A stretch of DNA of 64,000 bases from Pseudomonadota bacterium (GTDB lineage: Bacteria; Pseudomonadota; Alphaproteobacteria; Rhizobiales; Rhizobiaceae), in assembly GCA_023451735.1 (NCBI GenBank), contig JAEXYH010000053.1:88191-152190 (forward strand). The letters run 5' to 3'. How positions within the stretch are numbered: the stretch's first letter is position 1; each line of letters begins with the position of its first letter. The notes under the pieces are model-generated. The model saw nothing but the letters and a program-made list of their open reading frames with translations. It had not been told where the DNA came from and ran no database searches. Below are positions 16,726-24,968 of the stretch, piece by piece. Position numbers and translations under genes: made by a program.

Positions 16726-17159
16726 CACGAGATCTCCGCCAGCATGTCGCCGACCTCGACTTCCGCGCCATTGACGTCCGTCAGGCGCGTGACCTTGCCG
16801 GAGTGCGTCGCGACGATCTTGTTGAACACCTTCATCGCCTCGATGATGAAAAGCGTCTGCCCCTCGACCACCTCGTCACCGACGGCGACGAATGGCGGGT
16901 CACCCGGCGCAGGTGCAATATGCAGAACGCCGAAGATCGGCGCGGAAACAGTGAAAACGTTTTTCACCGGCTCGCCTGTTGTGACACCAGCGTTCGCCTC
17001 GGGCTTGTCTTCTGCAGCACCCTCGGCTGCCTGTGACGATACGGCTTGCGACCTTTCGCGGAAAATCCGTACGACGGTATCCTTTTCGGTGACCGTCAAC
17101 TCGGTGATCTTGGATCGGCCGACAAAGGCTATCAGTGTTTCTATTTTTGAGAGATCCAT
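16725..17159 (-). CDS. accB: Biotin carboxyl carrier protein (AccB family)
   Basis: A 144-residue BCCP: an N-terminal helical region (MDLSKIETLIAFVGRS), an acidic Ala/Glu-rich linker (about residues 38-65), and a C-terminal biotinyl domain (about 70-144). The biotin-accepting Lys is in IIEAMKVFNKI; the residue after Lys is Val rather than the usual Met. Start at 17159 was preferred to 17183 and 17270 because it matches the usual BCCP N-terminus. It is the first gene of the minus-strand operon. The 415 bases upstream hold its promoter but no other recognised gene. Confidence 0.86.
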   Translation of the reverse strand: MDLSKIETLIAFVGRSKITELTVTEKDTVVRIFRERSQAVSSQAAEGAAEDKPEANAGVTTGEPVKNVFTVSAPIFGVLHIAPAPGDPPFVAVGDEVVEGQTLFIIEAMKVFNKIVATHSGKVTRLTDVNGAEVEVGDMLAEIS

Positions 17160-17574
17160 TCCCGGGTCCACAGGTAACTGCATGAGTAACGTCACGGAGA
17201 TCGAGCAACAGCGATCACGGCCATTGTGGTAGCATAGGCGATGGATTGATGGGGTCAGACGAAGTTTCAATGGACGACAGGGCCTGCCGGAGCAAAGCCT
17301 TCAATCGTAAGTGACTTCGCAGGTGAAAGTCATTCTCGGCACGGTCGCGCCACGTCTCACCGTAAAACTTCCCGATGTTGCATAACTTGTGTTTGTCGCA
17401 TGTCGATGACAGCTTGAGACGGCGCGCGCGGGATCGCCTTAGGTGGCATTCGATCCGCAACAAATCGCACATGGAAAAAAGCTCCGGAAAGCTGTAGCTG
17501 CTAAGACAATCGGTAACGATGTCGGCGACGATGATATTCCGGAAGTCTGCCGCGACATCCTTTTTAGGCGCGCC
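17160..17574. other. Intergenic region, no gene recognised
   Basis: These 415 bases separate the divergent BCCP and DUF2478 genes. Short open frames exist on both strands, including an N-terminal extension of DUF2478 to 17443 and a minus-strand frame reaching 18219, but none resembles a known protein. No strong hairpin or clear promoter was recognised. Confidence 0.5.
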
Positions 17575-18093
17575 ATGCAGCAGCTCGCAGCAATCGAAAT
17601 TCGGGAAGAGCAATCTTCCGCCATGGTTCTGGATGTCGTGGTTGAAACCCTGCGGTCGGAGGGCATCGTGGTTGCAGGCTATCTTCAGCGCGAGCTTTTG
17701 CGACAGGGTGACACGACGTCCGATACTGTCCTTGAGGATATCGAGACCGGAGAGCAGTTCGTCATCATGCAGGCGCTTGGCTCTTCCGCGACGAGCTGCC
17801 GGCTGGATACACAGGCCTTGGCGGATATAGCGGGACGCGCGCTCGGACGGTTGGAGCAGCCGGCGGATATCCTCGTACTCAACCGCTTTGGCAAAGCCGA
17901 AGCGGAAGGTCACGGCTTGCGTGCCGTACTGGAAACGGCCATCAAACAGGGTATTCCCGTGCTGACATCCGTCGGGGCGAGTTACCTGGAGGATTGGCGG
18001 AACTATGTTGGCGATCTTGCGGTGAATCTGCCTCCTGACGTCTCGCAGGTTCTCGCCTGGTCTCGATCCATAATGAAAATGGCACCACACTGA
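17575..18093 (+). CDS. DUF2478 family protein
   Basis: A 172-residue DUF2478 protein. Family landmarks are visible: the SCRLDTQALADIAGRAL segment, LVLNRFGKAEAEGHGLRA (a P-loop-NTPase-like strand and loop), IPVLTSV and W-x-N-Y near the C-terminus. In other bacteria the family is often found near molybdate transport or molybdenum-cofactor genes. Its function is unknown; a nucleotide-linked role has been suggested from the fold. The frame is open back to 17443, but the first 44 residues of that version do not match the family, so the internal ATG at 17575 is chosen. The gene lies 28 bases before a MogA/MoaB-like gene and probably forms an operon with it. Confidence 0.72.
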   Translation: MQQLAAIEIREEQSSAMVLDVVVETLRSEGIVVAGYLQRELLRQGDTTSDTVLEDIETGEQFVIMQALGSSATSCRLDTQALADIAGRALGRLEQPADILVLNRFGKAEAEGHGLRAVLETAIKQGIPVLTSVGASYLEDWRNYVGDLAVNLPPDVSQVLAWSRSIMKMAPH

Positions 18094-18121
18094 AAACCCT
18101 CGCTCAACCCGGAAGTCACAC

Positions 18122-18643
18122 ATGAAAATCTTCGTTGTCACCATCTCCGACCGGGCCAGCCGTGGCGAATACGAGGACATCAGCGGCAGCGCGATCGAGA
18201 CTTGGCTGCGAAAAGCCATTGTCAGCCCCTATGATGTTCAGCGGGTAATCATTCCCGATGGCGAGGCAAGTGTAAGGGACACGTTGATCGAACTCAGTGA
18301 CCGGCAGGATGCCGACCTTATTCTGACAACGGGTGGGACTGGTCCCTCCCCACGCGACCAGACACCCGAGGCGATGGCAGCTGTTCTGCAAAAGGAGCTA
18401 CCGGGTTTCGGCGAGCTTCTTCGCCGGGTTAGTCTGGCGCAGACACCAACCGCAATCCTGTCGCGCCAGACCGCAGGCACGCGCGGAAAGACATTTTTTC
18501 TCAACCTTCCCGGTCGTCCGGCGGCAATCGAGCTTTCGCTCAACGCCGTTTTCCCGGCGATCCCCTATTGTCTCGATCTGATCGGTGCCGGGCGGATCGA
18601 GACAGATCCAGGTGTAATCGTCAGCCATCGGCCGACAAACTGA
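18122..18643 (+). CDS. MogA/MoaB-like molybdopterin-binding domain protein
   Basis: A 173-residue protein of the MoCF_biosynth fold. It begins IFVVTISDRASRGEYEDISG, and the family signature TTGGTGPSPRDQTPEA is near residue 62, with NLPGRPAAIELSLNA in the C-terminal part. Members such as MogA adenylylate molybdopterin on the way to molybdenum cofactor. This one sits behind DUF2478 and away from other moa/moe genes. The window holds one clear Moco enzyme, NapA, about 21 kb away, but a link is only a guess. Confidence 0.83.
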   Translation: MKIFVVTISDRASRGEYEDISGSAIETWLRKAIVSPYDVQRVIIPDGEASVRDTLIELSDRQDADLILTTGGTGPSPRDQTPEAMAAVLQKELPGFGELLRRVSLAQTPTAILSRQTAGTRGKTFFLNLPGRPAAIELSLNAVFPAIPYCLDLIGAGRIETDPGVIVSHRPTN

Positions 18644-18684
18644 ATTTCGTGGCTCCGACTTTTCGCATGACGCAATAAGTGGTG

Positions 18685-18947
18685 CGGCAATGTCTAGTAT
18701 CTCGATATTCGGATCACGGATCAACTCCAGCCAGCTATCATAGATATGGACGATGTCGCGTTTGCCTTGCCACTTCCTCCGACTGCGTGCGGTCCAGTGA
18801 TGTAATGGCATAGGGCGCAAAACCGGCATCGTTATAGGCCACGAGATGGCAATCCCGCATGATGAAATCCGTCCCGATGCAGCCGATGCGGAAGTCCTTG
18901 CGCTCAGGCAACTCGGGATCGACCTTCAGGCTGATCGGCCAGTTCAT
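18685..18947 (-). pseudogene. Fragment of a Gfo/Idh/MocA oxidoreductase, frameshifted and truncated
   Basis: From a start at 18947 the minus strand encodes about 50 residues of a normal Gfo/Idh/MocA N-terminus (DFRIGCIGTDFIMRD, a Rossmann NAD site). It then shifts frame near 18760 and continues with HIYDSWLELIRDPNIEILDIA before all similarity stops around 18685. The parent family has about 350 residues, so about three quarters are missing. It is a clear relic of a sugar or inositol catabolic gene, and it abuts the permease relic on the other strand. Confidence 0.72.
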
Positions 18948-18948
18948 T

Positions 18949-19170
18949 CTCTGCGCCCTCGCCGGTTATGCCTTTGTCCGTTTCGATTTCGCCGGTCGTG
19001 AACTCATTTTCGTAGCCGTGGGTTTGTCGCTGTTCGGTGCACCTGAAAGCGGCATCAATATCTCGACGGTCAGTGTTGCGACCGTCATGGTCATCGCACC
19101 TCTGATGATCGCTTTCCTCATTTTCCAGCGGCAGTTCGTGCAGGCTTTCCTGCGCGTGAGTATCCTATAG
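18949..19170 (+). pseudogene. Remnant of a sugar ABC transporter permease (MalG type)
   Basis: The plus strand encodes LCALAGYAFVRFDFAGRELIFVAV, typical of the central part of CUT1 permeases. It is followed directly by IAPLMIAFLIFQRQFVQAFLR, typical of their C-terminus, so roughly 100 residues between the two, including the EAA loop, and the whole N-terminal part are missing. The upstream part of the open frame (from 18859) is the reverse strand of the oxidoreductase fragment. It is a deletion relic, not a working permease. Confidence 0.7.
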
Positions 19171-19213
19171 CCAAGGCGCTCCGAGGCTCTCTTCCAGTCC
19201 AATCGCGCTTCGA

Positions 19214-19249
19214 TCTGACCTATCAGGCACTCTCACCTGACAGATCAGA
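19214..19249. repeat. Imperfect inverted repeat between permease relic and mutarotase gene
   Basis: Two 14-base arms (TCTGACCTATCAGG and CCTGACAGATCAGA) match at 12 of 14 positions as an inverted repeat with an eight-base spacer. It lies just after the mutarotase stop, on its 3' side. It could be a terminator without a T tract or a leftover operator of the decayed sugar locus. Confidence 0.5.
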
Positions 19250-19262
19250 CGGCGTTATGGAT

Positions 19263-20108
19263 TTACTGATTACCCTGAATGTCCGCCATTTTTTGCGCCC
19301 CACGCCATGTAGCGCCGGGAGCTAGAGAGATTGGGAGGTCAATCGCCGCCGCCTCGACGCAAACGAAATGCCACCAGGCATCATCGGGTAAATCCGGGAT
19401 TGTGGAGCAACGCTCCGAGCCGGGGTTCCATACGACGGTATCGGGCATGCCTTGCACGGAAATAGACAGTTGGCGATCACCATCCTCCAGCGTCAGTTCA
19501 TCTAAAGTATTGGAGTAAATTCGATCGAGCGGACGGTCGATTTGCAACCGCTCACTTGCTTCGGTGCAGGTGGCATTATCCCTGAGCTTATCGAGATAAC
19601 GGATGTTCTGCAGGCCGGAAATGCCGACATTCTCAATCGCTGTCACGCGAAAATAAGTGTGAAGCGCCGCGGTAAAGGAGAAGACCTCAGCTCCGGTGTT
19701 CCGTACCGAAAGGGCGATCTCCAGGCTGTGGTCGGTGAGCGCCACCTGACACTCGGCTTGGAACGAATGCGGCCACAATGCACGAGTTTCAGGTGTGTCG
19801 GTAAGCTGCAAGCAAGCGATTGCCGCCCCATCGGCACTGCCCGCAACCGGCGTCCAGGTCTGGTTACGGAAAAAGCCATGTAACGGCAGGTCACCCAAGG
19901 TGGAAAACTGAGGAAAACAGATCGGCACGCCACCGCGCACAGAGCTACCAGGTGAAAAATCAGCGCGCTCCGAAAGATAGATGTTTTCCATCCCTCTCGC
20001 TGGTCTCCACGAAACCAGCTGGGCACCATGATGCAGAATGGCAGCGGTCGCGCCTCCCGGCGTCGCCAATTGTAGTGCGGCGGTCTCTTGCTGAAATGAG
20101 TTCATCAA
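19263..20108 (-). CDS. D-hexose-6-phosphate mutarotase (aldose 1-epimerase family)
   Basis: A 281-residue protein of the YeaD/aldose-1-epimerase beta-sandwich family, which interconverts anomers of glucose-6-phosphate and related sugars in the cytosol. Segments typical of the group are HGAQLVSWRP, VRGGVPICFPQF, HGFFRNQTW and VWNPGSE; His and Glu residues in these positions form the active site. A GAGGAGAGG ribosome-binding site precedes the start. It stands alone between a decayed sugar locus and the CUT1 transporter locus, and may be a survivor of the former. Confidence 0.85.
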   Translation of the reverse strand: MMNSFQQETAALQLATPGGATAAILHHGAQLVSWRPARGMENIYLSERADFSPGSSVRGGVPICFPQFSTLGDLPLHGFFRNQTWTPVAGSADGAAIACLQLTDTPETRALWPHSFQAECQVALTDHSLEIALSVRNTGAEVFSFTAALHTYFRVTAIENVGISGLQNIRYLDKLRDNATCTEASERLQIDRPLDRIYSNTLDELTLEDGDRQLSISVQGMPDTVVWNPGSERCSTIPDLPDDAWWHFVCVEAAAIDLPISLAPGATWRGAQKMADIQGNQ

Positions 20109-20123
20109 ATCCTCTCCTCATTG

Positions 20124-20149
20124 GCGCCGCACGGGGTAAAGTGCGGCGC
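20124..20149. other. Hairpin in the leader of the mutarotase gene
   Basis: A perfect 9-base-pair stem (GCGCCGCAC / GTGCGGCGC) with an eight-base loop lies 15 bases before the mutarotase start. On the plus strand it is followed by ATTTT, so it could be a weak plus-strand terminator; on the minus strand it would fold next to the ribosome-binding site. Confidence 0.45.
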
Positions 20150-20694
20150 ATTTTCCATAATAAAATTATAAGCTTGAACAAACGGCCATCTTGAATCAGA
20201 AGTTTATCGCTGCATTGCTCGATCGACGTGGAAAACAGAAGATAACGACGCGGCATAGTCGGTCAATCCGGTGCCAAGCACTGGTTTGACCTTTGATAAA
20301 CATGCGGCGTTATTACGTTTAAGATGTGAGCCTGTTCATCGAGGTATTCCAGGTCATGCGGCGATGAGTCGTTCTCGGCATACGGTTTTGTGGGCTGGTT
20401 GAACGCGGAAAATCGACCGATCCGACTGGTTCTATCCGTTCATCGAGAAAAGTCATTGCCGACATTCGGGATGCAAGCCGGAGGTTTCAAACAAACACAG
20501 TGGAAGATTGGACGAAGCGGCTGACGGGAGCAAAATCCCAGGAGACCCAGGACAAGGTGACCGCTGAGAGTTTTGCAGATCGAGCGCACTTACAGCAATA
20601 CAAAGGCTTTAGAGACGACCTTGACGCTGGCGACGACGCCAACACTTTCAGGGAGGCAGCACCAAGAGAAGCTAATCCATTTCAGGACCGACCA
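20150..20694. other. Intergenic region, no gene recognised
   Basis: About 545 bases without a convincing gene. An 81-codon GTG-started frame (20500-20745) runs into the terminator of the convergent sugar-binding-protein gene, is very hydrophilic and resembles nothing known. This stretch may be decayed sequence continuous with the pseudogene zone around 18.7-19.2 kb. Confidence 0.45.
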
Positions 20695-20732
20695 AAAAGA
20701 AAAAAATGGCCCATGCCTTTCGACATGGGCCA
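20695..20732 (-). terminator. Rho-independent terminator of the sugar ABC operon
   Basis: Perfect 9-base-pair arms TGGCCCATG (20707-20715) and CATGGGCCA (20724-20732) with an eight-base loop lie just past the stop of the sugar-binding-protein gene. On the minus strand they are followed by seven T residues. This is a classical terminator for the minus-strand operon. Confidence 0.85.
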
Positions 20733-20741
20733 ACGCGATGA

Positions 20742-22001
20742 TTAGAGGCGGCGGAGCGCTCTGGTCAGGCCATCGACGATTTCCTCACCGGCTTCGTCGG
20801 CCGTCAGCTGGCCGTAGGCAAACTGCTCGATGACATCCTTGAACAGTTCCTGAACCGTCGGATGTTCGATCAGTGGCGACATGACCGGTCCCGTTGCGGC
20901 TGCAACAATCTTTGCGCCTTCGAGACGCTCAGGGGTCAGCTTGCCTGCTGCTTCCAGCGTTGATTTGGCAATGGCCGATGCCGGGAGGCCGCGGCTGTCG
21001 CCAAGGATCAGGATGGCATCCTTGTCGTTCAGAAGGCAATTAAGCACCTGCGCTGCAGCTTTCGGGTCTTTCGAATGCTTGGAGATCGAGAAGACCATGG
21101 ACGGTTTCTTATAAACGCCATCGGACTTCGCGCCCTCGATTTGCAACGGAGCTGCAGGAATAAGCTTCCCGACCGTCAGCGGATCATCATATTTCGAATA
21201 GGTCGAATCCCAGAAATAGGTGCCGCCGATCCTGCCCGTCACCCAGGCCGGATCGTCAAAGATCTCGATATTGCCGACACCTGCGGCATCCTTGGCGGAG
21301 CGCACGATACCGTTATCGACCATCCACTGGTAATGCTTCAGCGCACCGGCGATATCCTCCGCCGTCCAGGCCAGCTCATTGGTGCCGGGCTTGACGAATT
21401 CCTGGCCGGAAATCTGTGCGGCAAAAGCTTCGATCATCAGCATCAGAATGACGCGGGTGCTGTCGAACGGATAGAGCCCCTGCGGATTGAGCGTCTTGGC
21501 TGCGGCAGCAAGATCGTCCCAGCTTTTCGGCGTTTCAAGGCCGGCCTTTTTGTAGATCTCATCGTTGAAGTAGTATGTGGCGCCAGTAACGGAGACCGGC
21601 ACACCATTGAGCTTGCCGTCAATTGTAGCAGGCGCCAGTTGGCTCTCGTTCCACTGGGTCAGATCAAGCTCGCCGGCAAACTGCTTGAGATCCGCAAAAC
21701 CGGTGCCATCCTTGGAAAACTGGAAAAGCCACGGCCAGTCTACCTGGATGATATCGGCCTCGGTACTGCCAGCCATCTGTGTCGTCAGCTTCTCGAGATA
21801 GCCTTCAAAACCGGCAAACTCCGGCTTGACCTTATGTCCGGTTTTGCCCGTGCAGTATTCCAGAGCCTTCTGCGTGGCAACGTGACGGCCATCGCCACCC
21901 CACCAAGACATGCGCAGATCCGCCGCCGCAGCGAAATTGGTCGCGACCACGGATGCAGCCAATGTTAGAGATAAAACATTCAGTATAGATTTCTTGCTCA
22001 T
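20742..22001 (-). CDS. Sugar ABC transporter substrate-binding protein (CUT1)
   Basis: A 419-residue family-1 solute-binding protein with a Sec signal peptide (about residues 1-27, ending TNFAAA). The mature protein starts DLRMSWWGGDGRH and contains the conserved VDWPWLFQF and the hinge region around YYFNDEIYKKAGLETPKSWDDL. It binds a sugar or oligosaccharide in the periplasm for the permeases encoded at 23176-24968. It is the last gene of the operon, behind the ATPase gene. A GGAGG site lies eight bases before its ATG, and a strong terminator follows it. Confidence 0.88.
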   Translation of the reverse strand: MSKKSILNVLSLTLAASVVATNFAAAADLRMSWWGGDGRHVATQKALEYCTGKTGHKVKPEFAGFEGYLEKLTTQMAGSTEADIIQVDWPWLFQFSKDGTGFADLKQFAGELDLTQWNESQLAPATIDGKLNGVPVSVTGATYYFNDEIYKKAGLETPKSWDDLAAAAKTLNPQGLYPFDSTRVILMLMIEAFAAQISGQEFVKPGTNELAWTAEDIAGALKHYQWMVDNGIVRSAKDAAGVGNIEIFDDPAWVTGRIGGTYFWDSTYSKYDDPLTVGKLIPAAPLQIEGAKSDGVYKKPSMVFSISKHSKDPKAAAQVLNCLLNDKDAILILGDSRGLPASAIAKSTLEAAGKLTPERLEGAKIVAAATGPVMSPLIEHPTVQELFKDVIEQFAYGQLTADEAGEEIVDGLTRALRRL

Positions 22002-22055
22002 GATGCGTTTTCCTCCTGAAACCCTGCATCGGTGACATAGTCGTCGGCTGCGCCC

Positions 22056-23171
22056 TCAGGCGAGGCTGACGTTCAGACCGCTTGCGCGATCGAAAATGAA
22101 GACCCGTCCCTCTTCCGGGCGAATACGGATGGCGCCATCAACGGCAGACTTGCGGAAATCCTCGACGGGCAGGACAACGGTGAAGCGCTGCCCGCCGATG
22201 AGGATGTGCACGTCGACCTCATGCCCCAGGAAATCGGCCTTAATGACCTTTGCTACCAGCGCATCCTCATCCGGTTCAGCAAGGCGGAAATGCTGAGGCC
22301 GTACACCGAACGTGACATCGCCGTCGGTACCGGCCTTCAGGCGCCCTGCAAGCTCTTTTCCAAACTGGATCGACTGGTCACCAAAGCTCACGACCGGCCC
22401 GCTCTCGCCTCGGCTGAGCTTGGCGTCGACAAGGTTCATTTCCGGCATGCCGATGAAGCCTGCGACAAACGCATTTGCCGGCCGTGCATACAGCGTTTCG
22501 GGGTCATCCACCTGCATGATGTGGCCGTCTTTCATGACGCAGATCCGGTCGCCCATCGTCATGGCCTCGACCTGATCATGGGTCACGTAGACCACTGTCG
22601 ATGACTGCCCCTGTTCCTTCAGCCGGCGATGCAGATCGGTGATGCGCACGCGCATGGACGCGCGCAACTTGGCGTCGAGATTGGAAAGCGGCTCGTCGAA
22701 CAGGAACACTTCCGGCTTCTTGATCAGCGCACGCCCAAGCGCCACGCGCTGTGCCTGACCACCGGAGAGCTGCTTGGGCAAGCGATCGAGCAACGGCTCA
22801 ATCTCAAGTACTTCGGCCACTTCCGCGACACGCCTTGCAATCTCTTCCTTTTTTTCGCCGGCCAGTTTAAGCCCGAAGGAAAGGTTCTTGCGAACCTTCA
22901 TATGTGGATAGAGCGCATAGTTCTGGAACACCATGGCGATGCCACGGTCCCCCGGAGGCAGATTGTTGACCACCTTTTCGCCGATGGTGATGTGACCGCC
23001 GGAGACGGTTTCCAACCCGGCGATCATGCGCAGCGTCGTCGACTTGGCACAGCCGGAAGGACCGACCAGAACCATGAACTCGCCGTCCTTGACTTCGAGA
23101 TTGATGCCGTGGAGAGCCTTCACCGTGCCGCTATAGACTTTTTCGAGGTTGCGGATAGTAAGCTGAGCCAT
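22056..23171 (-). CDS. Sugar ABC transporter ATP-binding protein (UgpC/MalK family)
   Basis: A 371-residue CUT1-type ATPase: Walker A, signature LSGGQAQRVALGRAL, Walker B FLFDEPLSNLDA and H-loop VYVTHDQ, followed by a C-terminal TOBE regulatory domain (about residues 240-370). Walker A reads GPSGCAKST, with Ala before the Lys in place of the usual Gly, a variant seen in this transporter group. It lies five bases after the permease gene on the same strand. Such ATPases may be shared by several sugar transporters, but here a dedicated one is encoded. Confidence 0.9.
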   Translation of the reverse strand: MAQLTIRNLEKVYSGTVKALHGINLEVKDGEFMVLVGPSGCAKSTTLRMIAGLETVSGGHITIGEKVVNNLPPGDRGIAMVFQNYALYPHMKVRKNLSFGLKLAGEKKEEIARRVAEVAEVLEIEPLLDRLPKQLSGGQAQRVALGRALIKKPEVFLFDEPLSNLDAKLRASMRVRITDLHRRLKEQGQSSTVVYVTHDQVEAMTMGDRICVMKDGHIMQVDDPETLYARPANAFVAGFIGMPEMNLVDAKLSRGESGPVVSFGDQSIQFGKELAGRLKAGTDGDVTFGVRPQHFRLAEPDEDALVAKVIKADFLGHEVDVHILIGGQRFTVVLPVEDFRKSAVDGAIRIRPEEGRVFIFDRASGLNVSLA

Positions 23172-23175
23172 GCGA

Positions 23176-24087
23176 TTACCCCTTTACGCCGCCGGCAGAG
23201 ATGCCTTCGACGAAGTATTTCTGTGATAGGAAAAACACCACCAGTGACGGCAGAAGCGTCAATGCTGACATGGCAAGGATGCGGTTCCATTCGAAAGTTT
23301 CGGCCGTATCGATCGACAGTTTGAGCGCCAACGAGACGGGGAATTTGTCGACCGAGGAGACGTAGATCAGCGGACCGAGGAAGTCGTTCATGGTCCACAT
23401 GAACTGAAACAACGCCACCGAAATCATGGCCGGCACCAGCATCGGCACGACCACATAGATCAATGCCTGGAAACTGGTCGCGCCATCGACGCGCGCTGCT
23501 TCTTCCATATCGCGCGGAATGGAACGCAGGAACTGCAGCAGCATGAAGACAAAGAAGGCATCGCCGGCAAGAGCGGATGGCACCCACAGCGGCAGATAGC
23601 TATCCAGCCAGCCGAGTTCGTTGAAAAGCAGATATTGCGGGATGCGGGTGACCACATTCGGCAGAAGCAGAGTGCCGATCACGGTCGCGAACAGGATCTT
23701 CTTGCCGGGAAAGTCGAAACGGGCAAAACCATAGGCGACCACCGTGCACGAAATCACGGTGCAAATCGTCTTCGGCGCAATGATGAGGAACGTGTTCCAG
23801 AAGAACCGGCCGAATGTGTAGGGCGTAGAGGTTTCCCAGCCTTTGATATAGCCGTCCATGGTCGGGTTCGCCGGCATGAAGCCGGCACCGGCAAATATTT
23901 CCGTGTTGGACTTGAAGCTCGCACCAATCAGCCAGATCAGCGGATAAAGCATGATAAGGCCAACGATGGTGAGGATAGTATAGCGAATTGCGAGCGATAT
24001 CTTCTCGCGGCGCCTCTGGACGGCCAGAAATTTTTCAGCGTCCTCGATGGCCTTGTCGGAGTGAAGGATACTATCGCTCATGTTCAA
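23176..24087 (-). CDS. Sugar ABC transporter permease (MalG/AraQ type)
   Basis: A 303-residue permease of the CUT1 family with about six hydrophobic spans. The family segment TVVAYGFARFDFPGKKILF is near residue 120 and the EAA loop (MEEAARVDGATSFQ) near 200. It overlaps the end of its partner permease gene by four bases. The pseudogene at 18949-19170 shows the same CALAGYAFxRFDFxG signature, so the region once held a second such system. Confidence 0.9.
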   Translation of the reverse strand: MNMSDSILHSDKAIEDAEKFLAVQRRREKISLAIRYTILTIVGLIMLYPLIWLIGASFKSNTEIFAGAGFMPANPTMDGYIKGWETSTPYTFGRFFWNTFLIIAPKTICTVISCTVVAYGFARFDFPGKKILFATVIGTLLLPNVVTRIPQYLLFNELGWLDSYLPLWVPSALAGDAFFVFMLLQFLRSIPRDMEEAARVDGATSFQALIYVVVPMLVPAMISVALFQFMWTMNDFLGPLIYVSSVDKFPVSLALKLSIDTAETFEWNRILAMSALTLLPSLVVFFLSQKYFVEGISAGGVKG

Positions 24088-24968
24088 CTCCTCTTGTCGC
24101 CGGCGTAGTAGACCCAGTGCTTTGATGACCAGAAAGCAACCAGAGTCAGCACCATGATGACCGCGAACAACACCCAGGCGATTGCCGAGGCATAACCCAT
24201 GTCGAACTTCTTGAAGGCCATCTCGTAGATGTAGAGCGGCAGCAGGTAGGTGGATTTCAGCGGCCCGCCATTGGTGATGACATAAGGTCCGTTGAACTCC
24301 TGGAATGCCTGAACCATCTGCATGATCAGATTGAAGAAGATCACCGGCGTCAGCAGCGGCAGCGTGACTGCGAAGAACGCCCGCCAGGGTTTCGCGCCGT
24401 CGATCGCCGCTGCCTCATAGAGAGACTTATCGATCGACTGGAGTGCGGCAAGGAAGATCACCATGGCTGAACCGAACTGCCACAGACGCAAAAGCGTGAT
24501 GGTGAAGAGCGCCGTACCGGGATTGCCGAACCAGTTGATCGCTTCGAAACCGATCGAGGTCAGCATCATGTTGATGAGACCGGTATCGGCAAACATGTAG
24601 CGCCACAGAACCGCAATCGCGATTGAACCACCGAGAATGGATGGAACGTAATAAGCAGTGCGGAAGAAGCCGATGCCCTTGAGCTTTGAGTTGAGGATAC
24701 CCGCAATGAACAGCGCGAAAGCCAGTTTCAGCGGCACGGTGATCAGGACGTAAAGCATCGTCACATTGAAGGAGCGCGTGAACGTGCGGTCACGGGTCAG
24801 GATATCGGTGTAGTTTTCCAGGCCGATGAAGTTGACGCCCTGCATCAGCCGATAATCGGTGAACGACAGGTAGAGCGACCCGAGAAACGGGATGGCCGTG
24901 AATACCAGGAGGCCGATCAGGTACGGCAGAACGTACCAGAAGCCGAGAAGTCGACTGTCGCCGCTCAT
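24084..24968 (-). CDS. Sugar ABC transporter permease (MalF/UgpA type)
   Basis: A 294-residue CUT1 permease with six predicted spans, beginning with a hydrophobic segment at about residue 12. The EAA loop is in SLYEAAAIDGAKPWRAF near residue 185. The C-terminus carries the usual short hydrophilic tail. It overlaps the GH4 glycosidase gene upstream and the second permease downstream by four bases each, so glycosidase and transporter are coupled. Confidence 0.9.
   Translation of the reverse strand: MSGDSRLLGFWYVLPYLIGLLVFTAIPFLGSLYLSFTDYRLMQGVNFIGLENYTDILTRDRTFTRSFNVTMLYVLITVPLKLAFALFIAGILNSKLKGIGFFRTAYYVPSILGGSIAIAVLWRYMFADTGLINMMLTSIGFEAINWFGNPGTALFTITLLRLWQFGSAMVIFLAALQSIDKSLYEAAAIDGAKPWRAFFAVTLPLLTPVIFFNLIMQMVQAFQEFNGPYVITNGGPLKSTYLLPLYIYEMAFKKFDMGYASAIAWVLFAVIMVLTLVAFWSSKHWVYYAGDKRS

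Noticed and set aside
17160..17574. Molybdenum-cofactor riboswitch before DUF2478
   Set aside because: No matching stem pattern could be recognised by eye, and only the downstream gene content suggested it.
17215..18219. Long minus-strand open frame antisense to DUF2478
   Set aside because: It is in the opposite strand of a recognisable family member and its protein resembles nothing; the codon pattern fits the plus-strand gene.
20500..20745. 81-codon plus-strand frame
   Set aside because: It overlaps the sugar-operon terminator and the end of the convergent gene, has no clear ribosome-binding site and no recognisable domain.
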